Both the position numbers and the translations under genes were made by a program. Below are positions 1-4,667 of a DNA stretch of 6,409 bases, in pieces. The notes beneath the pieces are model-generated. The model was not told where the DNA came from. It did no database searches and saw nothing but the letters and a program-made list of their open reading frames with translations. The DNA is from Kiritimatiellia bacterium. Its GTDB lineage: Bacteria > Verrucomicrobiota > Kiritimatiellia > SLAD01. Position 1 is the first letter of the stretch. Each line of letters opens with the position of its first letter. The stretch spans positions 1-6,409 of the forward strand of contig SLLF01000158.1 in the NCBI GenBank assembly GCA_007134175.1. Direction: 5' to 3'.

Positions 1-12
1 ATCTGCGCGCCC

Positions 13-33
13 CCGTCCGCCTTGTGCGGACGG
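13..33. repeat. perfect 8-bp inverted repeat (hairpin)
   Basis: CCGTCCGC (13-20) and GCGGACGG (26-33) are perfect reverse complements around a 5-base loop, CTTGT. No T-run follows on either strand, so this is not a classical intrinsic terminator. It lies at the window edge and may belong to the end of a gene to the left that cannot be seen. Confidence 0.5.
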
Positions 34-71
34 AGCGGTAGTTTAGGCTGGCTACGGGCTGTAGTCACAGT

Positions 72-127
72 GAGCCCGAGGGGAGCGAGTGGTGGAGTAT
101 TGCGCTTATCTCACTCACGTCGGGCTC
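72..127. repeat. long interrupted inverted repeat, possible terminator
   Basis: The outer arms GAGCCCGA (72-79) and TCGGGCTC (120-127) are perfectly complementary. A second inner pair, GAGTG (87-91) with CACTC (112-116), would stack inside them, giving a long imperfect hairpin. On the plus strand the outer arm is followed by TTT, so it could weakly terminate a rightward transcript entering from the left. It could equally be a small dispersed palindromic element; the sequence alone does not decide. Confidence 0.4.
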
Positions 128-168
128 TTTCCGTCATAAAGCGTGGAATAGATAGCAGAAGTTTGGCT

Positions 169-189
169 CCCACGGCGCGAGGCCGTGGG
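169..189 (-). terminator. hairpin just after rlmD, possible transcript end
   Basis: CCCACGGC (169-176) pairs perfectly with GCCGTGGG (182-189) around a 5-base loop. It begins about 21 bases beyond the leftward rlmD stop codon, the right place for a 3' end hairpin. On the minus strand the stem is followed by AGCCAAAC, not by a T-run, so an intrinsic terminator is doubtful and RNA end protection or Rho-dependent termination is as likely. Confidence 0.35.
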
Positions 190-210
190 GCGCCCGGTGA
201 GAAATGCGGG

Positions 211-1416
211 TTAACCGGTCATCACCGTCAGGACCTCGATGTGTGCCGTTTGCGGAAACATATCAAACGGCTGAATGTAAACACCGCGGTATCCGTGATC
301 CCGCAACCGCCGTACATCCCGTGCCAGCCGATCCGGGGCACACGAGACATACAGCACGGTCCGCGGGCGCAATCGCAGCAACGCGTTCCATACCGCAGGC
401 GGGCATCCCGCCCGCGGTGGATCAAGCAATACCGCTGTGTAGCTTGCTTTCAGCCGCTGCAACACGGACGCCAAATGATCTTCTACCCGCCCGGTCACAT
501 AGCGGAGACGCGTCGCGCCCGCCTGGCGTGCATTGCGCCGGCCAGCCCGCACAGCCGCCGCATCGCGTTCTATGCACCAGACCGCATCCAGTTCCGGGGC
601 GGCCAACACGCCGAACACCCCGGCCCCTGCGTAACCATCCACCAACACGCGGGCCCCGCTGGCACGGATCGCATCCAATACCTCGCGCACCAAACGATCC
701 GCCACGCCTGCATTTACTTGAAAGAAGGACTGGGCGGGTACTTCGAACGAAACCCCCAGCACCGACTGTGGCGATAACCGGGTCGCCCCCTGCGAAACCA
801 CCACCGCCTGTCCATCGTTGTTCAGTCGTAAAACCAGCCGCTCCGCAGCCCTCAACCCCTCCTGATGCGCGCCGCGCCACGTCTGCAACGCCTCGTTCAG
901 CGCCTGGTGCGCGATGGGACAGTTGGCAACCGGTATGCGTTCATCATGCGCCACGCCCACATAGGAAGGCGCACCCGGCCCTTGCAACGTGATTCGGTTC
1001 CGGTAGTGCCAAGGTGCCGAAGGGATGATCGGGCGTACCGGCGCATCCGGCCAATTCCCGATACGAGCCAGCAGGGCCTCCACCTGCTGCTGCTTGATCA
1101 CCAACTGCCGCTTGTAGTCGATGTGCTGATACTGGCAGCCTCCGCACACACCGTAGATGTCGCACACCGGGGCCGTTCGTGCTGGCGAAGGCTGCAACAC
1201 CGACCGCAACCGCGCACGCGCATAGCGGTTCTTAACCTCCGTGATTTCGATGGAAACCGTCTCTCCCTCCAGCGCGAACGGGATAAACACCGCCAAGCCT
1301 TCGATACGGGCCACACCATCACCGCCAAACGCCACATCCTCAACCGACACCGTACAGATGGCACCCGGCTCAATTTGGGGCGCAGCATGCTGACGCTTAC
1401 TCAATTCCTGACGCAT
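211..1416 (-). CDS. rlmD: 23S rRNA (uracil-C5)-methyltransferase, RlmD/RumA type
   Basis: This is a TrmA/RumA-family enzyme that transfers a methyl group from S-adenosylmethionine to C5 of a uracil, in the RlmD branch a uracil of 23S rRNA (U1939 in E. coli). Numbered from the ATG at 1416 (401 residues), an N-terminal TRAM RNA-binding domain spans about 15-75. Cys85, Cys91, Cys94 and Cys166 form the expected [4Fe-4S] cluster ligands. A SAM-binding loop DGYAGAGVFG lies at 260-269 and DPPRAG at 332-337. The catalytic nucleophile is Cys359 in YVSCAP, and the general base is Glu394 in HIEVL. The usual SCNP motif reads SCAP here. A GTG at 1428 would add four residues but lacks a Shine-Dalgarno site, whereas GGTGGA sits four bases before the ATG. 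Length is close to the family norm. The exact target base (RlmD versus RlmC/TrmA) is inferred from the Fe-S cysteines and TRAM domain. Confidence 0.9.
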   Translation of the reverse strand: MRQELSKRQHAAPQIEPGAICTVSVEDVAFGGDGVARIEGLAVFIPFALEGETVSIEITEVKNRYARARLRSVLQPSPARTAPVCDIYGVCGGCQYQHIDYKRQLVIKQQQVEALLARIGNWPDAPVRPIIPSAPWHYRNRITLQGPGAPSYVGVAHDERIPVANCPIAHQALNEALQTWRGAHQEGLRAAERLVLRLNNDGQAVVVSQGATRLSPQSVLGVSFEVPAQSFFQVNAGVADRLVREVLDAIRASGARVLVDGYAGAGVFGVLAAPELDAVWCIERDAAAVRAGRRNARQAGATRLRYVTGRVEDHLASVLQRLKASYTAVLLDPPRAGCPPAVWNALLRLRPRTVLYVSCAPDRLARDVRRLRDHGYRGVYIQPFDMFPQTAHIEVLTVMTG

Positions 1417-1420
1417 AGTG

Positions 1421-1426
1421 TCCACC
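1421..1426 (-). promoter_or_regulatory. ribosome binding site deciding the rlmD start
   Basis: Read on the minus strand this is GGTGGA, one mismatch from GGAGGA, four bases before the ATG at 1416-1414. The alternative GTG start at 1428-1426 overlaps this site and has no purine-rich element upstream, so the ATG is preferred. Confidence 0.45.
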
Positions 1427-1431
1427 ACTTC

Positions 1432-1465
1432 ATAATCGTAATCGGGCTCGTAATCCTAATCGAAT
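1432..1465. repeat. GATTAC-like hexamer run upstream of rlmD
   Basis: On the plus strand five hexamers in register read ATAATC, GTAATC, GGGCTC, GTAATC, CTAATC, followed by GAAT. On the minus strand, the direction of rlmD, they read as repeated GATTAC-like units. The array ends just upstream of the rlmD start. I believe similar GATTAC-type degenerate runs occur between genes in several bacterial groups, but cannot verify this here. It could be a protein-binding site, a dispersed repeat or simple-sequence drift. Confidence 0.5.
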
Positions 1466-1576
1466 GGCAAAGCAATATCGAGCACGGATAGCGACACAAT
1501 TTTCTGCAGAATAGGTGCCAACGAGCCATGCAACCTGACTTCAGTGCAGGAACATAAGAAAAACTACTCAATAACT

Positions 1577-1606
1577 TTGAGAAATGGGGAATTGCTGTCG
1601 TATGAA
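1577..1606 (+). promoter_or_regulatory. weak candidate promoter for the small ORF/nucleotidyltransferase pair
   Basis: TTGAGA (1577-1582) and TATGAA (1601-1606) are separated by 18 bases and resemble sigma-70 -35 and -10 boxes, four of six matches each. The -10 box lies about 20 bases before the ATG at 1627, so the leader would be very short. Apart from this and the hexamer run, the 1429-1626 gap is AT-richer than its surroundings and shows nothing else convincing. No clear promoter for rlmD was found in it. Confidence 0.25.
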
Positions 1607-1626
1607 AACTGTGGCAGCATGCTCTC

Positions 1627-1818
1627 ATGAATAGACAGGTTACAGCAAAGCACCATATGGCGGATCTGCGACAGACGGACCTTGTCCCCGGCACTCCCGG
1701 CAGTCGCATCGCCTTGGTATGGCCCCTTACCCGGGAAGTTGTATCCCTTAGCAAGCGTTACGATGTTGAACGAAGACTACAGAGAGATGTTGCAGATCTT
1801 GTCCGCCGAAAAGGTTGA
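1627..1818 (+). CDS. small hypothetical protein overlapping the nucleotidyltransferase
   Basis: This is a 63-residue basic ORF with no family I can name with confidence. Its central part, RIALVWPLT at about 27-35, and its Arg-rich tail (RRLQR at 49-53, RRKG at 60-63) look like protein rather than a random frame. From memory they recall small proteins encoded just upstream of minimal nucleotidyltransferases in other genomes. The final 56 bases, stop included, overlap the start of the nucleotidyltransferase gene in a different frame, which suggests translational coupling. There are two possible starts, ATG 1627 and ATG 1657, and neither has a good Shine-Dalgarno site. It could be a partner or antitoxin-like protein, or a spurious ORF; the job is unknown. 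Confidence 0.5.
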   Translation: MNRQVTAKHHMADLRQTDLVPGTPGSRIALVWPLTREVVSLSKRYDVERRLQRDVADLVRRKG

Positions 1819-2227
1819 CTTTCTTTTGGTCGGGGCCTACGCCATGGCCGCGCACGGGTATCCACGTGCTACGCTTGATATAGATATATGGGTGTTACCC
1901 TCGCCCAAGAATGCGAAAGCGGTAATCAGGGCTCTGACACAATTCGGTGCACCTTTGGACAAGGTCACTGAAGATGACTTCTCAACTGATGGTACGCTCT
2001 TCCAGATTGGCGTAGCCCCACGGAGGATTGATATAATCACCTCCGCATCAGGTCTTACATTCGACACCGCGTCGCGAGTTGCATTGGAAATAGATATCGA
2101 CGGCATAACTGTCCGAATCCCCTCGCTGGACGACCTCATCAAGAACAAGCGAGCATCAGGAAGAACCAAGGACATTGCTGACGCCGAAGCCTTGGAGAGC
2201 ATACAAGGGTCCGAACCAGCGCCTTGA
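1763..2227 (+). CDS. minimal nucleotidyltransferase-fold protein
   Basis: This 154-residue protein has the nucleotidyltransferase (Pol beta-like) fold signature. It shows VGAYAMAAHGYPRAT at 23-37, the metal-binding DIDIW with Asp39 and Asp41, and a likely third carboxylate, Asp90, in RRIDIIT. The tail LDDLIKNKRASGRTKDIADAEAL (122-144) is typical of the family, in which such proteins are often annotated as nucleotidyltransferase or AbiEii-like. Substrate is unknown: these proteins transfer NMP to protein, RNA or small molecules, and some act in toxin-antitoxin pairs. The start is set at ATG 1763 because conserved-looking sequence (MLNEDYREML) begins there. An in-frame ATG at 1682 would add 27 residues without family character, lying inside the preceding small ORF. 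The Shine-Dalgarno site is weak, consistent with coupling to that ORF. The position before the first metal Asp is Leu, where I would expect Gly. No HEPN partner gene is adjacent. It is probably an accessory gene between housekeeping genes. Confidence 0.8.
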   Translation: MLNEDYREMLQILSAEKVDFLLVGAYAMAAHGYPRATLDIDIWVLPSPKNAKAVIRALTQFGAPLDKVTEDDFSTDGTLFQIGVAPRRIDIITSASGLTFDTASRVALEIDIDGITVRIPSLDDLIKNKRASGRTKDIADAEALESIQGSEPAP

Positions 2228-2363
2228 GCATATGCGGAACACGAGGGCGCGCGATTTTACGGTTCGTAGTGGGCAAGGGGCTACGCGGATGCTACAGGAT
2301 GTCTGTACAGCCTGTTCCGCAACGCAAGGCAACGTTGTATCGCATTACGGATCACGATGCCTG

Positions 2364-2381
2364 GCGCGGTGAGAACCGCGC
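2364..2381. repeat. 7-bp hairpin with GAGA tetraloop
   Basis: GCGCGGT (2364-2370) and ACCGCGC (2375-2381) are perfectly complementary around GAGA, a GNRA-type tetraloop that would stabilise an RNA hairpin on the plus strand. No T-run follows. It may be a structured 3' region of the nucleotidyltransferase transcript or part of the leader of the DUF1844 gene. Confidence 0.4.
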
Positions 2382-2425
2382 GGAACGGCACGTCGCTACC
2401 GCGCCGCCCATTAGGCGCATCGATC

Positions 2426-2444
2426 GGGTGCGCACAGCGCACCC
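2426..2444. repeat. GGGTGCGC/GCGCACCC palindrome, dispersed-repeat-like
   Basis: GGGTGCGC (2426-2433) and GCGCACCC (2437-2444) form a perfect 8-bp inverted repeat around ACA, followed by TACGG. The phrase GGGTGCGC-ACA-GCGCACCC-TACG recalls, from memory, a short palindrome scattered between genes in a number of bacterial genomes (REP-like). Only one copy is visible in this window. Confidence 0.5.
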
Positions 2445-2598
2445 TACGGATCAAGGCCGCTTATTCACGCACCTTCCCGACAGCGCAATCGGCTCGCCAC
2501 TGCCCTTCCTCTTGCTCCCCTGCACGATTACCGCTACATTGGTCAAAGCCAAGGCGCGGCGAAGCGACCACTGGCGAGAATAAACCTGGTGCGATTAG

Positions 2599-2604
2599 AA
2601 AGGA
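2599..2604 (+). promoter_or_regulatory. ribosome binding site of the DUF1844 gene
   Basis: AAAGGA sits six bases before the ATG at 2611, inside a purine-rich run. This clearly supports the 2611 start. Confidence 0.6.
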
Positions 2605-2610
2605 AACGGC

Positions 2611-3042
2611 ATGACGGAAACACACGCGAACACACACGAAGGCCCCTCCAGCTTCAGCCAATTGGTGGTCATGATCGCCACCTCGGCGCTGCAGCAACTG
2701 GGCCAGGTGCCCGATCCCTCGGGCCAACAATCCCCGGTAAGTTTGGCCGGGGCTCAAGGCATGATCGATATTCTGGAGATGCTCAGCGCCAAGACTAAAG
2801 GCAACCTCGACGACCAGGAACAGAAAATGCTGACGGAGAGTCTGACGATGCTGCGCTTCCAATACGTCGAAGTCGCGCAGGCCAAAGGGAAACAGGAAAC
2901 CGGTACCCCGCCGCGTGCACCGGCCGACGCCGCACCGGATGGGGAACCGGGCCGCGCGCCGGACCAGCCGCCGCTGGAAACCACCGGCAGCGCAGAAGCG
3001 TCCGGCGAAAGCAAAACGCGCTATCGAAAGAGCTACGGTTAA
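2611..3042 (+). CDS. DUF1844 domain protein
   Basis: This 143-residue cytoplasmic protein has no signal peptide. Residues about 14-88 match the DUF1844 pattern as I know it: SFSQLVVMIATSALQQLG, then VPDPSGQ, IDILEMLSAKTKGNLDDQE, and LTESLTMLRFQYVEV. The domain is mostly helical and of unknown function. The C-terminal third (about 92-143) is rich in Pro, Ala, Gly, Glu and Asp and probably disordered, ending in a basic, Tyr-containing tail (TRYRKSYG). It has a good Shine-Dalgarno site. The gene converges on recR, sharing the bases TTAA between the two stop codons. The family is, to my knowledge, common in Verrucomicrobia, Planctomycetes and deltaproteobacteria-like groups, which informs the lineage guess. 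No mechanism can be inferred from the sequence. Confidence 0.85.
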   Translation: MTETHANTHEGPSSFSQLVVMIATSALQQLGQVPDPSGQQSPVSLAGAQGMIDILEMLSAKTKGNLDDQEQKMLTESLTMLRFQYVEVAQAKGKQETGTPPRAPADAAPDGEPGRAPDQPPLETTGSAEASGESKTRYRKSYG

Positions 3043-3647
3043 GGTAGACGGCCGTAATGTTGACGGCCATGCAAGGCGCGCGCCAGGGTAACCGGGTCGG
3101 AATAAGCCAGCCCACTTCCAGCCGGCAGGCCAAAGGCTAGGTGGGTAATACGCGCCCCTGTAGGTGCTAACTGGTCTTGCAAATAGGACGCTGTGGCGTC
3201 GCTTTCGACGTCAGCGTCCAAGGCCAACAGCACTTCTTCCATTTCTTCCTGGCGAATGCGATGCAGCAAGGCGGCCAGCTTGGGTGGCGGCAGGTCGGTT
3301 CCGTTCAGCGGCGAGAGTTTGCCGTTCAAACAATGATAGATACCCCGGAAAACGCCGGCGGCTTCGATTTGCGCAATGGCCGCCGCTTCGGTCACCACAC
3401 ACAGCCAGCGGTGATTACGCTCGTTATCCGTACAAATGGCGCAGGGATCCTGAGTGCGTAAGGTCAATTGCCCGCAGCGCGAGCAGCGGACGACTTGTTC
3501 CTGGACCACCTGCAACGCCTGTACCAAGTCCTGGCGCAGGGTGGCGGGACCGGTTGCCAGGCGATAGGCCATGCGCTCAGCCGAGCGCCGCCCCACCCCA
3601 GGCAGACGGCTCAGACGACTGATGAGTTGGGCCAGTGGTTCGAGCAT
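3039..3647 (-). CDS. recR: recombination mediator RecR
   Basis: RecR works with RecO (and RecF) to load RecA onto SSB-coated single-stranded DNA at gaps during recombinational repair; it forms ring-like oligomers that clamp DNA. Its 202 residues match the usual length. An N-terminal helix-hairpin-helix is at about 10-30 (LPGVGRRSAERMA). A four-Cys zinc finger uses Cys55, Cys58, Cys69 and Cys72. The Toprim domain follows from about 81, with the expected Glu87, and the C-terminal GLPAGSGLAYSDPVTLARALHGR is characteristic. The segment that in E. coli reads ATNPTVEGEAT here reads ALDADVESDAT (142-152), so it has an Asp-x-Asp pair. The gene starts 15 bases after the stop of an outer-membrane protein gene on the same strand and has no clear Shine-Dalgarno site, suggesting co-transcription and perhaps coupling. 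The usual dnaX-ybaB neighbours of proteobacterial recR are absent. Confidence 0.95.
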   Translation of the reverse strand: MLEPLAQLISRLSRLPGVGRRSAERMAYRLATGPATLRQDLVQALQVVQEQVVRCSRCGQLTLRTQDPCAICTDNERNHRWLCVVTEAAAIAQIEAAGVFRGIYHCLNGKLSPLNGTDLPPPKLAALLHRIRQEEMEEVLLALDADVESDATASYLQDQLAPTGARITHLAFGLPAGSGLAYSDPVTLARALHGRQHYGRLP

Positions 3648-3662
3648 GCAGCGGCCATTCGG

Positions 3663-4541
3663 TCAAAAATAACGATTGACGCTCAACAGTACTTCGCGGT
3701 CATCGTCGTTCATCCATTGCAGACTGACCTGTGCGAGCCAGTTGCTGGGAAACCGCACATCAAACCCCAGCCAGACGCCAAAATCATGCGTCTCGCTGAT
3801 CGACTGATTTCCATACGAACCGGTGGTCCGCGTATACAAGGGGCCGCCCCAAATCGCATAGCCCGTCGGCTCGTAGCCGCGCCACGTCACTTCGCCGTAA
3901 CGGTTAAGCCGGTAGGTGAACAGCGCCGCCAGCCGGGTATCCTTCCAACGCAACGTGAGATCCTCTCCCGTATCACCCGCTACCGGATCCGACACAAAAT
4001 CAGCGGCCACGGAATCGAACCGGAACCTCCGCAGCGGCGGTAAATCCGACTCACTCACACGGTAGGTCGTCAGTACATCCAGCGCCAACGACTCCTGATT
4101 GCCGAAAACCGGGGAGGAACGCAGGACATACTCAAACATGGCCAGACCGGCCCCTACCCCCCAAACCAAACCGGCGCTTCCCTTGTCATCTTCGGCATAG
4201 CGCCATTCACCGTGACCCCCGTTTTCAACCGGTCCCAAATCGCGGCCCCGACGTTCGGCCTGACCGGCTCCCAGTTCGCCCCAGGTATGAAGGATGGGCA
4301 GCGGACGAATACCTATGCGCACCGTAAACTGGCGAATATCCAATGCCAACCGATCCTCCTCGACCTCCAGGCGGCGCCGACCCGCCCGCAGCTGTGCGCC
4401 CAGATTCCATCCGGGCGCCCGGTCCAGCTCGATCAACGCCCGGGATGTCGGTTGCATTTCGCCAGCCTGCGCCCACCCCGCCAGTGCCCACCCGCCTATG
4501 GCGGCGATAAGCCAACTACGATACACTTGTGCCGTTTTCAT
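3663..4541 (-). CDS. predicted outer-membrane beta-barrel protein, unrecognised family
   Basis: I do not recognise the family of this 292-residue protein. Residues 1-26 form a Sec signal peptide: Lys2, a hydrophobic stretch (WLIAAIGGWALAGWA), and a likely signal peptidase I site after AQA26. The mature part alternates polar and hydrophobic residues and is rich in aromatics and Gly. It has likely beta-hairpins such as SLALDVLTTYRV (151-162), LAALFTYRL (204-212), FGVWLGFDVRF (254-264) and NWLAQVSLQWM (267-277), separated by charged turns. It ends in NRYF with a C-terminal Phe, the classic BAM-recognised end of an outer-membrane barrel. The start is supported by AGGTGA four to five bases upstream. 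It precedes recR by 15 bases on the same strand and is divergent from a secretin gene. A porin-like or structural barrel is plausible; the function is unknown. Confidence 0.75.
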   Translation of the reverse strand: MKTAQVYRSWLIAAIGGWALAGWAQAGEMQPTSRALIELDRAPGWNLGAQLRAGRRRLEVEEDRLALDIRQFTVRIGIRPLPILHTWGELGAGQAERRGRDLGPVENGGHGEWRYAEDDKGSAGLVWGVGAGLAMFEYVLRSSPVFGNQESLALDVLTTYRVSESDLPPLRRFRFDSVAADFVSDPVAGDTGEDLTLRWKDTRLAALFTYRLNRYGEVTWRGYEPTGYAIWGGPLYTRTTGSYGNQSISETHDFGVWLGFDVRFPSNWLAQVSLQWMNDDDREVLLSVNRYF

Positions 4542-4562
4542 GTCTCACCTGTCGTTCAATAC

Positions 4563-4616
4563 TTGACCTTTTGCCACGTTGCCCCGATCATACGGCGTCG
4601 GGAAGCGTACGTCCAA
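4563..4616. promoter_or_regulatory. overlapping divergent promoters of the barrel and secretin genes
   Basis: Rightward: TTGACC (4563-4568), 17 bases, then GATCAT (4586-4591), giving a start about 70 bases before the secretin ATG. Leftward, read on the minus strand: TTGGAC (4616-4611), 18 bases, then TATGAT (4592-4587), the better -10 box of the two. The two -10 boxes overlap almost completely, so RNA polymerase could probably occupy only one at a time. No obvious operator was seen. Confidence 0.4.
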
Positions 4617-4667
4617 CCTAATAAATTGCTGGCCGACGCAGCGTGGACGCCAGACTACGGGAATATC

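Larger units (their letters stand above)
2228..2598. other. gene-free stretch between nucleotidyltransferase and DUF1844 genes
   Basis: No credible coding frame was found here. The short open frames have unnatural composition, and the longest leftward one (2461-2862) mostly lies antisense to the DUF1844 gene. The stretch carries two clear hairpins (listed separately) and a weak self-complementary patch around 2294-2315 (ACAGG, CTGTACAG, CCTGT). No convincing sigma-70 promoter for the DUF1844 gene was seen, and neither hairpin is followed by a T-run. It may be remnant or repeat DNA that arrived with the nucleotidyltransferase cassette. Confidence 0.5.

Noticed and set aside
1..210. tRNA, integron attC site or CRISPR repeat among the left-edge palindromes
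   Set aside because: No cloverleaf or anticodon arm, no attC core sites and no regularly spaced repeats could be found.
204..1491. Long plus-strand open frames opposite the methyltransferase gene
   Set aside because: They are Arg/Pro/His-rich, lack any family motif, and lie antisense to a clearly recognisable RlmD gene; GC-rich DNA produces such frames.
1401..1754. 117-residue minus-strand frame in the divergent gap
   Set aside because: It is Cys/Arg-rich with no recognisable domain and overlaps the rlmD start and the small ORF. It could be a remnant, but nothing supports it.
1682..1762. 27-residue N-terminal extension of the nucleotidyltransferase
   Set aside because: The extension has no family character and lies inside the small ORF. 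Conserved-looking sequence starts at ATG 1763.
2461..2862. 133-residue minus-strand frame over the gap and DUF1844 gene
   Set aside because: About two thirds lies antisense to the DUF1844 gene, which has a good Shine-Dalgarno site and a recognisable domain. The frame shows no motif.
3164..4043. Plus-strand frames opposite recR and the barrel gene
   Set aside because: Composition is typical of antisense frames, and they overlap a certain RecR gene.
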